Origin: Candidatus Parabacteroides intestinigallinarum
Lineage (GTDB): Bacteria; Bacteroidota; Bacteroidia; Bacteroidales; Tannerellaceae
Direction: 5' to 3'
DNA length: 64,000 nt
NCBI GenBank assembly: GCA_019114945.1
Contig: DXEN01000010.1
Span: forward strand, 1-64,000
A model generated the notes under the pieces. It was not told the origin of the DNA, did no database searches, and saw only the letters and a list, made by a program, of their open reading frames with translations. Below are positions 10,369-19,881 of this stretch, in pieces. Position numbers and translations under genes: made by a program. Every line of letters begins with the position of its first letter. The stretch's first letter is position 1.

Positions 10369-11370
10369 TTACTTCTTCATCGCCTCTTCGATAGCCACGG
10401 CTACGGCTACGGTAGCGCCTACCATCGGGTTGTTACCCATTCCGAGGAAGCCCATCATCTCTACGTGAGCGGGAACGGAAGAGGAGCCGGCGAACTGGGC
10501 GTCGCTGTGCATACGGCCCATCGTGTCGGTCATGCCGTAAGAAGCGGGACCGGCCGCCATGTTGTCGGGGTGCAACGTACGTCCCGTACCACCACCGGAA
10601 GCTACCGAGAAGTACGGCTTGCCCGCCAATACACGCTCTTTCTTATACGTGCCGGCTACCGGGTGTTGGAAACGTGTCGGGTTCGTGGAGTTACCCGTAA
10701 TAGACACGTCTACGTCCTCTTTCCACATAATCGCTACGCCCTCGCGTACATCGTCGGCGCCATAGCATTTTACCTTCGAGCGCAAGCCGTTCGAGTACGG
10801 GATCTCCTCAACGACATTCACCTCGCCGGTCATATAGTCGAACTGCGTCTGTACATACGTAAAGCCGTTGATACGAGAGATGATCTTCGCGGCGTCTTTA
10901 CCCAGACCATTCAAGATGACGCGAAGCGGCTCTTTACGAACCTTGTTGGCCATCTCGGCGATCTTGATAGCGCCCTCAGCGGCGGCGAACGACTCGTGAC
11001 CCGCCAAGAAAGCGAAGCATTTCGTCTCCTCGCGCAACAGACGAGCGGCCAAGTTACCATGACCGATACCTACTTTACGATCGTCCGCTACAGAGCCCGC
11101 GATACAGAAGGCTTGCAGACCGATACCGATAGCCTCGGCGGCGTCGGCGGCGTTCGTGCAACCTTTCTTGATAGCGATAGCGGCGCCTACCACGTAAGCC
11201 CAGCAAGCGTTCTCGAAACAGATCGGCTGAGTCTCTTTACACATTGTATACGGATCGATACCCTTCGCGTCGCAGATAGCCTTCGCGTCCTCGATGCCGT
11301 TGATACCATATTCTTTTAAAACCGCGTTGATATGATCGATACGACGGTCATAACTTTCAAATAAAGCCAT
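10369..11370 (-). CDS. GGGtGRT family protein
   Basis: Contains VASGGGTGRTLHPDNMAAGPASYGMTDTMGRMHSDAQFAGSSSVPAHVEMMGFLGMGNNPMVGATVAVAVA. Confidence 0.88.
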   Translation of the reverse strand: MALFESYDRRIDHINAVLKEYGINGIEDAKAICDAKGIDPYTMCKETQPICFENACWAYVVGAAIAIKKGCTNAADAAEAIGIGLQAFCIAGSVADDRKVGIGHGNLAARLLREETKCFAFLAGHESFAAAEGAIKIAEMANKVRKEPLRVILNGLGKDAAKIISRINGFTYVQTQFDYMTGEVNVVEEIPYSNGLRSKVKCYGADDVREGVAIMWKEDVDVSITGNSTNPTRFQHPVAGTYKKERVLAGKPYFSVASGGGTGRTLHPDNMAAGPASYGMTDTMGRMHSDAQFAGSSSVPAHVEMMGFLGMGNNPMVGATVAVAVAIEEAMKK

Positions 11371-11377
11371 ACTATTT

Positions 11378-11572
11378 TTACTTTTTAAAATTCTTGTTTA
11401 TCAGGAATAAAGATAATAGAAAGTTGAAAACGATCACGCCGCCACAACAGGCCACGAAGAAGGCCAACCAAGGCTTATCGTCCGCCTTGATCACATAGTA
11501 GGCGATGAACGTCGCTACCGCTACCAAAATCGCCAGCCCGCAGATGACTCGTGTAAGCGCTTTCTTATTCAT
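11378..11572 (-). CDS. Small two-TM membrane protein
   Basis: 64 aa, two hydrophobic segments; overlaps the upstream gene by 8 nt. Confidence 0.7.
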   Translation of the reverse strand: MNKKALTRVICGLAILVAVATFIAYYVIKADDKPWLAFFVACCGGVIVFNFLLSLFLINKNFKK

Positions 11573-12257
11573 TACGAGGATCGATATATTTTACAGCTTC
11601 TTTGAAACGACCGTAAGATCCTTTAGCTTTCTCCAACGCCTCGTTAGCGTCCATGCCCTTCTTGACCATATCCATGAATTTGCCCAGGTGAACAAACTCA
11701 TAGCCGATTACTTCGTCATTAGCGTCCAAGCCCATGCGTGTGCAATAGCCCTCGGCCATTTCCAAATAACGGGTTCCCTTCGCCAATGTACCGAACATCG
11801 TACCGATCTGGCTACGCAAGCCTTTACCCAAGTCCTCCAAGGAAGCGCCCACTACCAAGCCACCTTCCGAGAAAGCGGATTGCGTACGGCCGTAAACGAT
11901 CTGCAAGAACAACTCGCGCATAGCGGTGTTGATCGCGTCGCAAACAAGGTCGGTGTTCAACGCCTCCAACAAGGTCTTGCCCGGCAGGATCTCCGAAGCC
12001 ATAGCGGCGGAGTGCGTCATACCCGAGCAACCCAACGTCTCGACAAGCGCCTCCTGGATAATTCCTTCCTTTACATTCAATGTCAGTTTACAAGCGCCTT
12101 GTTTCGGAGCGCACCAGCCGATACCGTGAGTCAAACCGGAAATGTCAGAAATCTGAGTCGCTCTAACCCACTTCCCTTCCTCTGGGATCGGAGCGCAAGG
12201 GTGATTTGCTCCTTTTTTCACAACACACATGTGTTGAACTTCTTGTGAATAAATCAT
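11565..12257 (-). CDS. NifU/IscU-like iron-sulfur assembly scaffold-related protein
   Basis: ETLGCSGMTHSAAMASEILPGKTLLEALNTDLVCDAIN resembles IscU-like scaffolds; start MIYSQEVQHMCVV. Confidence 0.7.
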   Translation of the reverse strand: MIYSQEVQHMCVVKKGANHPCAPIPEEGKWVRATQISDISGLTHGIGWCAPKQGACKLTLNVKEGIIQEALVETLGCSGMTHSAAMASEILPGKTLLEALNTDLVCDAINTAMRELFLQIVYGRTQSAFSEGGLVVGASLEDLGKGLRSQIGTMFGTLAKGTRYLEMAEGYCTRMGLDANDEVIGYEFVHLGKFMDMVKKGMDANEALEKAKGSYGRFKEAVKYIDPRNE

Positions 12258-12351
12258 AATCGCTAATTTATTTATTAAAAGTGTAATGTAACCTCTTTTC
12301 TTTTGTCTCTCCTTTTTACGATAACACCGTCTTCCTCTAAAAAAGATCGCA

Positions 12352-12359
12352 CAAAGATA
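12352..12359 (-). promoter_or_regulatory. -7 box TATCTTTG upstream of the NifU-like/GGGtGRT operon
   Basis: CAAAGATA on + strand. Confidence 0.6.
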
Positions 12360-12422
12360 CTTTTTAAAATCCACCCGCGCAAGAGCGCGGGCGCGATTTG
12401 AACGGAAGTATCCGACATCCCG

Positions 12423-13520
12423 CTATTTTAAGAGCTCAGCCAATTTCTCGCCAATCTCTTTCCCGTGCAAACCTTTCGCGATAATCGTACCATCCTTGTC
12501 GACCAGCACGGTGTGCGGGATGCTGTTCACGCCATACAACTGGGCGCCCGCATTCTTCCAGCCTTGCAAGTCGGAAAGCTGCTCCCAGGTGATATGCAAG
12601 TCTTTCACGCCTTTCTCCCAAGCCTCTTGCTTGCTATCCAAAGAGACACCGACAATCTCGAAACCTTTGTTCTTATATTGCTTGTACACCTCGACGATGT
12701 TCGGCATGTCGCGACGACAGGGAGGGCACCAACTTGCCCAGAAGTCTATCAAGACAATCTTGCCATTACCCACGAAATCGGAGAGCTTGCGGCTCTTGCC
12801 GTCGATGTCTTTCATCTCGAAATCCACGAACTTCTTGCCTACGGCCACGGTGCGTTTAGCCTCGATCACCTTCAGCAGCTTCTCCATACGGGGAGCGCTC
12901 TTGAAAAGGCTGTCCGCCTTGTCCACGATCGCGAACAAATCCTCCTCCGCCATGGAATAATTATTCTCCACGAACAACTTCGCGGCCGAGAGTTTATTCG
13001 TATTCGCCTTGATATAGGCGGTAATCTGGGCGATCTCCTGGCTCGATATCTCCTCGATTTTCTGGGCGGCGGCCTTCGCGATCGCCGTGTCTTTCGAACG
13101 GCTCTCCTCGTTCAGCTTGTCGAAACCTTGGAAAAGAGTTTCCAAGCTTGTGTTCAAGCTAACGAAAGCGTCATTCTCCGCCGTTCCGCTGACGGCCGAG
13201 CTCTTCGCGTCCATCCGTGCCTGCAACTGGCCATTCTCCAATACGAATACGGTTTGATAACCTTGCTCGCCCGCGTCGCCCGTATTCACCTTCAACTCGC
13301 ACAAGCGGGGCGAATCCTGCGAACCCGTCAAGGAAAACTGTCCGTTAGCGATCAACGCGCTATCCAGCGGCGCGGCATCCTTTGCCCCATATTCATACAA
13401 ATACACATATTTGCCATTCAAATCGGCATTCGCCACCGTACCGGAAATCGTATAACCCGGCTTTTCACTACAAGCAGCCATCAGCAGAGCCGCCGTGGCA
13501 AGAGTAAGATACTTTTTCAT
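12423..13520 (-). CDS. TlpA-family thioredoxin lipoprotein with N-terminal DUF4369-like domain
   Basis: Lipobox MAACSEKPGYTISGTV; WASWCPPCRRDMPNIVEVYKQYKNKGFEIVGVSLD. Confidence 0.9.
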   Translation of the reverse strand: MKKYLTLATAALLMAACSEKPGYTISGTVANADLNGKYVYLYEYGAKDAAPLDSALIANGQFSLTGSQDSPRLCELKVNTGDAGEQGYQTVFVLENGQLQARMDAKSSAVSGTAENDAFVSLNTSLETLFQGFDKLNEESRSKDTAIAKAAAQKIEEISSQEIAQITAYIKANTNKLSAAKLFVENNYSMAEEDLFAIVDKADSLFKSAPRMEKLLKVIEAKRTVAVGKKFVDFEMKDIDGKSRKLSDFVGNGKIVLIDFWASWCPPCRRDMPNIVEVYKQYKNKGFEIVGVSLDSKQEAWEKGVKDLHITWEQLSDLQGWKNAGAQLYGVNSIPHTVLVDKDGTIIAKGLHGKEIGEKLAELLK

Positions 13521-13686
13521 TTTGTCTTGATGTTATTATAGTATATTATATATGTAAGCGGTCCAACCATCGCGAAGATACAAAATGTCTTTGGTTTTCA
13601 TCTTGTTTTTACGAAAACACAATAGCGTTTTTTTCATACATACGCATTTTTACTATCTTCGCGAGCACGTACATAACAAAATAAAG

Positions 13687-14961
13687 ATGAAGAATATTAA
13701 GATTTTCCCAAATGATTGGCTGCGTTTGCATCCATACAAACAAAGCACGCCCGTTGATTCTTATTATACAGGTATAGCCAACCAAATTTACGAGTATATG
13801 GAGAGGACCGAGTTGGCGAACTCTTTCGAGAAAGAGGAGACGAAACAAATCTGCATACGAATGGCCGCTTACTTCGAGGACGTAATTTCCGGAATCGGGA
13901 TATGGCGGACTTTCATTCTGACGCATAAGGAGATATTCGGATATTACCTTCCTTTTTATACGACAGACGATCATTATTACGACGACGAGGTGAATTACGA
14001 GGATGTGCGTTTCTTGCTTTGGCATTTCACGCAGCAATATCACGGGTTCCGGAAAGGCACGTTCGTGAATCCCGATAATCCGGCCAACGAATCGACCGCC
14101 CTACTCATCTACCAATTATTCTGCGATGAATGGACAACGGCGCCGGAGAACCCGCGGATGCAGGAGCTTTTCTCCGCAGAGACCAGCTATTCCGACAAAG
14201 AGAACGCTTACGACGATTTGCTGTGTTGGTTCCACTACGATTCATATCTCTTCCCGGAGGCCTTCCGGGAATTCAACGAATATACCAAAGAACGCTGGAA
14301 CGAGAACCCGGATATCAACCGGCAGCAACTCAACAACTTATTAATGAATTCCTACGAGATGCTGGCCTACGCCCATCCGACCTCGATGCTGGCCCTCACT
14401 TCCCCGCAATGGCTGGCCAAGATTTTACCGGCCGAGCACCCCGACCATGAGATGTTCCAAAAATCGGCGGACGAATCCGTAGCCGAGCCTTCCGAGGAGG
14501 TTCTCCAGGAAAACCAACGGCAATACGAGGCTTTCCGGAAAGCCGCGGGCGACTCCCTTTTGCTTTATTTCAATCACGCGAGTGATATTCGGAAATTCTT
14601 GACCGAGACGACCGGCATCATTCCCCCGGACGAGATTGCCTTGCCCGCGAGCTGGGACGGCCAACGAATCGCTATCTATGCCACGCCCCAAGAAGGTACG
14701 CAACTCATAGCCCAGGACGTAGAGGCAATCAAAGATCCCAACAACCCATTCTACAACCCCGAACGAGCCGCGAAACAGGCGCTCTCGTTCTTTATCGTCA
14801 AGCATTGCAACAGCTATATGCTGGAGGAGCTGATGAAGAGGGGCATGTTGGCCGACGCACAAACAAAAAGTCTGATCAGCGAGGAACGCAGAAAGGCAAT
14901 CATCCAGGACAACTGGAGATTCCTGGCCCGCTATTTTATCCGGGAATATCCAACAACGTAA
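13687..14961 (+). CDS. DUF3843-like hypothetical protein
   Basis: Start MKNIKIFPNDWLRLHPYKQSTPVDSYYTGIAN; -7 box TATCTTCG at 13654-13661. Confidence 0.7.
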   Translation: MKNIKIFPNDWLRLHPYKQSTPVDSYYTGIANQIYEYMERTELANSFEKEETKQICIRMAAYFEDVISGIGIWRTFILTHKEIFGYYLPFYTTDDHYYDDEVNYEDVRFLLWHFTQQYHGFRKGTFVNPDNPANESTALLIYQLFCDEWTTAPENPRMQELFSAETSYSDKENAYDDLLCWFHYDSYLFPEAFREFNEYTKERWNENPDINRQQLNNLLMNSYEMLAYAHPTSMLALTSPQWLAKILPAEHPDHEMFQKSADESVAEPSEEVLQENQRQYEAFRKAAGDSLLLYFNHASDIRKFLTETTGIIPPDEIALPASWDGQRIAIYATPQEGTQLIAQDVEAIKDPNNPFYNPERAAKQALSFFIVKHCNSYMLEELMKRGMLADAQTKSLISEERRKAIIQDNWRFLARYFIREYPTT

Positions 14962-14967
14962 GCATTT

Positions 14968-15052
14968 TTTTCCCTTCGAGGAAAAACAGAATTCCCTTCG
15001 GAAGAAATCTCATTTTCCTTCGAAGGGAATTTTATTTTTGTCCGAGAAAAAA
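14968..15052. repeat. Array I: 22-nt period, core TTCCCTTCG/CGAAGGGAA
   Basis: CTTCG at 14974, 14996, 15018 and a degenerate TCCGAG unit in register (CG at 15043). Confidence 0.7.
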
Positions 15053-15284
15053 ACCAGAGCCTCTTTTTACGAACAAATAGATAGAGTATCGTTCCGATTG
15101 CTTTCATTTTGAATTCTATCTACAAAAACGCCAAGATTACTATTTATCACAATATAAAGGATATTTATTTCAAACAAACACGAAAACATCCATATTTATA
15201 ACAAAACAACACCATCCAGCTTTTCCTTCTTATTTTCTTCCTACTCAAACGCCTTTTTACTTCTTTCATAAAGATATTAAACCG

Positions 15285-15292
15285 TATATTTG
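15285..15292 (+). promoter_or_regulatory. -7 box TATATTTG for gltB
   Basis: Consensus TAnnTTTG about 50 nt upstream of the gltB start. Confidence 0.7.
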
Positions 15293-15342
15293 CAGAGCAA
15301 CATGAAAGATTTACAACTAATACACAAACATAAAGTCAACAA

Positions 15343-18300
15343 ATGAGAAGAAAGGACAATCATTTTAACAACAAGCAAGGTCTGTATGACCCCGCTTATG
15401 AGCACGACGCTTGTGGAGTAGGAATGATCGTAAACATTCATGGAGAGAAGTCGCACGAGATCGTAGAGGCCGCCTTGAAAGTATTGGAGAATATGCGGCA
15501 TCGCGGCGCGGAAGGCGCCGACAATAAGACGGGCGATGGCGCGGGAATCCTGCTGCAGATTCCGCATGAGTTTATCCTGTTGCAAGGCATCCCGGTGCCC
15601 GAGAAGGGGAAATACGGGACCGGCCTTATTTTCTTGCCCAAAGACGAGGAACAGCAATCTTGCATTTTCAGCATCCTGATCGAGGAAATCGAGAAAGAAG
15701 GATTGAACTTAATGCACTTACGCAAGGTGCCCGTCAACTCTCCTATCTTGGGAAAAGACGCCCAAGCGACCGAGCCGGACATCAAGCAGATATTTATCAC
15801 CGGCCGCAACGACCAACAAGAGCTGGAGCTGAAGCTATATATAATACGTAAGCGCATCGAGAGAAGGATAGCGGCATCCGACCTTCCTGGCAAGAGGGAT
15901 TTTTACATCGTGTCGCTCTCTACCCGGAATATCGTTTACAAAGGGATGTTGGAGACGATGCAACTACGGCATTATTTCCCGGACTTGACGCAGCCTTATT
16001 TCACGAGCGGATTGGCGTTGGTCCATTCGCGCTTCAGCACGAACACGTTCCCCACGTGGAGCCTGGCGCAGCCATTCCGCCTGCTGGCGCACAACGGGGA
16101 AATCAATACGATCCGGGGAAACCGGGGATGGATGGAGGCGCGGGAAAGCGTCCTTTCATCAGCAAGGATACCGGATATCAACGACATACGTCCCATTATC
16201 CAACCGGGCATGAGCGATAGCGCCTCGCTGGACAACGTGTTGGAGTTCTTTGTCGCTTCCGGGATGAGCCTGCCGCACGCGATGGCGATGCTGGTGCCGG
16301 AAAGCTTCAACGAGAAGAACCCGATATCCGAGGACTTGAAGGCGTTCTACGAGTATCACTCCATCTTGATGGAACCGTGGGACGGACCCGCCGCCCTGTT
16401 GTTCAGCGATGGCCGGTACGCCGGCGGCATGCTGGACCGCAACGGACTCCGCCCCGCCCGCTACCTGATTACGAAAAACGATATGATGGTCGTGGCATCC
16501 GAGGTGGGCGTTATGGATTTCGAGCCAAGCGAGATCAAGGAGAAAGGCCGCTTGCAACCGGGCAAAATACTGTTGGTCGACACGGAGAAGGGCGAGATTT
16601 ATTACGATAACGAGTTGAAAAGCCAATTGGCGAACGCCCAGCCTTACCGGGCTTGGTTAGAGAAAAACCGGGTGGAACTGAATGAGTTGAAGTCGGGACG
16701 GAAAGTGCCGCATAAAATAGAGGGGTACGATCGACGATTGCGGTTATTCGGATACAGCCGCGAGGATATCGAGCGAATCATCGTTCCGATGTGCACGGGG
16801 GCCGCGGAGCCGGTCGGCTCGATGGGCAACGATACGCCGCTGGCCGCGTTGTCCGACCGCCCGCAGATGCTATACAACTATTTCCGCCAACAATTCGCGC
16901 AAGTGACCAACCCGCCTATCGACCCGATTCGCGAGGAATTGGTGATGAGCCTGACCGAATATATCGGAGCCGTCGGTCGCGATATCCTGACGCCGAGCGA
17001 GAGCCATTGCAAGATGGTGCGCCTGAACCATCCCATCCTGACCAATACGCAACTCGACCTGCTCTGCAACATCCGGTACAAAGGTTTTAAAAGCGTAAAA
17101 CTACCCACGCTCTTCGAGGCGGAGAAAGGACACCTCGGATTGAAATCGGCCTTGGACAATCTTTGCAGGCAGGCGGAGCGATCCGTGGACGAGGGCGTGA
17201 ACTATATCATCCTGAGCGATCGGGACGCGGATGCCCATAAGGCGGTCATTCCCTCTTTGTTGGCGGTCAGCGCGGTGCATCATCACCTGATAGCCGTGCA
17301 AAAGCGGGTACAAACGGCGTTGATCGTCGAGACGGGCGAGATGCGCGAGGTGATGCACGCCGCCTTGCTATTAGGCTACGGGGCGAGCGCGGTCAATCCC
17401 TATATGGCTTTCGCCATCCTGGACGATTTGGTAGAGAAGAAAGAGATACAATTGAATTACGATACCGCCGAGAAGAATTACATCAAGGCGCTCCGCAAGG
17501 GATTGCTCAAGGTGATGAGCAAGATGGGCATCAGTACGATCCGGAGTTATCGAGGCGCGAAACTGTTCGAGGCGGTGGGCCTGAGCCGCGATTTGGCGGA
17601 CGCTTACTTCGGCGGAACCGCGAGCGGCATCGGAGGTATCCGCTTGGAAGAGATCGCGGCGGACGCGATCGCGATGCACGACGAGGCTTTCCAGCGTCCG
17701 GTGGATTCTTTATTGGCGCACAAAGGCATTTACTCGTACCGGAAAGATGGCGAACGGCACGCTTGGAACCCGGAGACCATCTCTACGTTGCAACTGGCCA
17801 CACGGTTGGGAAGCTATAAGAAGTTCAAGGAATATACCCGGATGGTGGACGAGAAGGAGGAGCCTATCTTCCTGCGGGATTTCCTGACATTCAAGAAGCG
17901 TACGCCCGTCCCGTTGGAGCGGGTCGAGCCGGAGGAGGCCATCATGCGCCGCTTCGTGACGGGAGCGATGAGCTTCGGCTCGATTAGCAAGGAGGCGCAC
18001 GAGACGATGGCGATGGCGATGAACAAGATACACGGCCGCAGCAACACGGGCGAGGGCGGCGAGGACGCCTCCCGTTTCCAGCCCCGCGAGGATGGCTTGT
18101 CGCTCCGTTCCGCCATCAAGCAGGTAGCGTCCGGACGCTTCGGCGTGACAACTGAGTATCTGGTGAACGCCGACGAGATTCAGATAAAGATCGCGCAAGG
18201 GGCGAAACCGGGCGAGGGCGGACAGCTGCCGGGGTATAAAGTGAACGAGGTCATCGCCAAGACCCGCCATTCCATTCCGGGTATCTCCTTGATATCGCCC

Positions 18301-19860
18301 CCGCCCCATCACGATATCTATTCGATTGAGGATTTGGCGCAACTGATTTTCGACCTGAAGAACGTGAACCCGCGGGCCGAGATCAGCGTGAAACTGGTTT
18401 CCGAGAGCGGCGTGGGAACAATCGCGGCCGGTGTCGCCAAGGCGAAAGCGGACCGCATCGTAATCTCCGGGGCGGAAGGCGGCACGGGCGCCTCGCCGAT
18501 GAGCTCGATCCGCTACGCGGGTTTGCCGCCTGAGTTAGGATTGTCGGAGACGCAACAAACGCTGGTGATGAACGGCCTGCGCGGACAGGTGCGCCTGCAA
18601 ACCGACGGACAGCTGAAGACGGGGCGCGACATCGTGCTGATGGCGATGCTGGGCGCCGAGGAATTCGGTTTCGCCACCTCTGCGTTGATCGTGCTGGGCT
18701 GCGTGATGATGCGCAAATGCCACATGAACACCTGTCCGGTGGGCGTCGCCACGCAGGACGAGACGCTGCGCCAACGGTTCCACGGACGCTACGAGTATTT
18801 GGTGAATTTCTTCACTTTCCTCGCCCGCGAGGTACGGGAATACCTGGCGGAGCTGGGCTGTACGAAACTGGACGATATCATCGGGCGAACGGATTTGCTG
18901 ACGCGCAAACCTTCCGACCTTGTCCGGAAGCACGAACTGTTGGACTTCAGCCAACTGCTTTACCAGCCGGAGCAAGCGGGCACGCGTGCGCTCCATCAAA
19001 CGACACGGCAAATACACGCGATCGATAACGTGAAAGACGCGGACATCATCCGGCACGCACGCGAGGCAATCGAATCGGGGCACGAGGTGTCGCTCGATTA
19101 CGCCATCGCCAACACGGATCGCTCCGTAGGCGCCATGCTTTCCGGCGAGATCGCCAAGCGATACGGCGACGCCGGGCTCCCGGACAACACCTTGCAGGTT
19201 AAGTTCAAAGGGTCGGCGGGACAGAGTTTCGGCGCATTCTTGGCGCATGGCGTACATTTCCGTTTGGAGGGCGAGGCGAACGATTACCTGGGCAAGGGCC
19301 TGAGCGGCGGGCGCGTCAGCCTGATGCCGCCGGTGCGCTCCACCTTCATCGCCGAGGACAACGTAATCGCCGGGAATACCTTATTATATGGGGCGACCAG
19401 CGGCGAGGTGTACATCAACGGGCAGGTAGGCGAGCGTTTCGCCGTGCGCAACTCCGGGGCGATCGCCGTCGTAGAGGGCGTGGGCGACCACTGTTGCGAG
19501 TACATGACCGGCGGGCGGGTCGTCGTATTAGGTCGCACGGGACGCAACTTCGCCGCGGGTATGAGCGGCGGCGTAGCTTACGTTTGGAACAAGAACGGTG
19601 ATTTCGACTATTATTGCAACATGGAGATGGTGGAACTCTCGCTCATCGAGGATAGCGCCTCCCGCAAGGAGCTGCTTGAGCTCATCCGTAAGCACTATCA
19701 TTACACCGGTAGCCATCTGGCGGGCGCGATGCTCGACAATTGGAACCGGTACGCCGACGAGTTCATACAAGTCGTTCCCATCGAGTACAAGAAGGTCTTG
19801 CAAGAGGAACAGATGCGAAAACTCCAACGCAAAATCGCCGAGATGCAAAAAGATTACTAA
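15343..19860 (+). CDS. gltB: Glutamate synthase large subunit
   Basis: 1505 aa; N-terminal GATase YEHDACGVGMIVN, FMN/Fe-S and GXGXG domains. Confidence 0.97.
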   Translation: MRRKDNHFNNKQGLYDPAYEHDACGVGMIVNIHGEKSHEIVEAALKVLENMRHRGAEGADNKTGDGAGILLQIPHEFILLQGIPVPEKGKYGTGLIFLPKDEEQQSCIFSILIEEIEKEGLNLMHLRKVPVNSPILGKDAQATEPDIKQIFITGRNDQQELELKLYIIRKRIERRIAASDLPGKRDFYIVSLSTRNIVYKGMLETMQLRHYFPDLTQPYFTSGLALVHSRFSTNTFPTWSLAQPFRLLAHNGEINTIRGNRGWMEARESVLSSARIPDINDIRPIIQPGMSDSASLDNVLEFFVASGMSLPHAMAMLVPESFNEKNPISEDLKAFYEYHSILMEPWDGPAALLFSDGRYAGGMLDRNGLRPARYLITKNDMMVVASEVGVMDFEPSEIKEKGRLQPGKILLVDTEKGEIYYDNELKSQLANAQPYRAWLEKNRVELNELKSGRKVPHKIEGYDRRLRLFGYSREDIERIIVPMCTGAAEPVGSMGNDTPLAALSDRPQMLYNYFRQQFAQVTNPPIDPIREELVMSLTEYIGAVGRDILTPSESHCKMVRLNHPILTNTQLDLLCNIRYKGFKSVKLPTLFEAEKGHLGLKSALDNLCRQAERSVDEGVNYIILSDRDADAHKAVIPSLLAVSAVHHHLIAVQKRVQTALIVETGEMREVMHAALLLGYGASAVNPYMAFAILDDLVEKKEIQLNYDTAEKNYIKALRKGLLKVMSKMGISTIRSYRGAKLFEAVGLSRDLADAYFGGTASGIGGIRLEEIAADAIAMHDEAFQRPVDSLLAHKGIYSYRKDGERHAWNPETISTLQLATRLGSYKKFKEYTRMVDEKEEPIFLRDFLTFKKRTPVPLERVEPEEAIMRRFVTGAMSFGSISKEAHETMAMAMNKIHGRSNTGEGGEDASRFQPREDGLSLRSAIKQVASGRFGVTTEYLVNADEIQIKIAQGAKPGEGGQLPGYKVNEVIAKTRHSIPGISLISPPPHHDIYSIEDLAQLIFDLKNVNPRAEISVKLVSESGVGTIAAGVAKAKADRIVISGAEGGTGASPMSSIRYAGLPPELGLSETQQTLVMNGLRGQVRLQTDGQLKTGRDIVLMAMLGAEEFGFATSALIVLGCVMMRKCHMNTCPVGVATQDETLRQRFHGRYEYLVNFFTFLAREVREYLAELGCTKLDDIIGRTDLLTRKPSDLVRKHELLDFSQLLYQPEQAGTRALHQTTRQIHAIDNVKDADIIRHAREAIESGHEVSLDYAIANTDRSVGAMLSGEIAKRYGDAGLPDNTLQVKFKGSAGQSFGAFLAHGVHFRLEGEANDYLGKGLSGGRVSLMPPVRSTFIAEDNVIAGNTLLYGATSGEVYINGQVGERFAVRNSGAIAVVEGVGDHCCEYMTGGRVVVLGRTGRNFAAGMSGGVAYVWNKNGDFDYYCNMEMVELSLIEDSASRKELLELIRKHYHYTGSHLAGAMLDNWNRYADEFIQVVPIEYKKVLQEEQMRKLQRKIAEMQKDY

Positions 19861-19881
19861 CAAGACAAAAACAAACGAACA

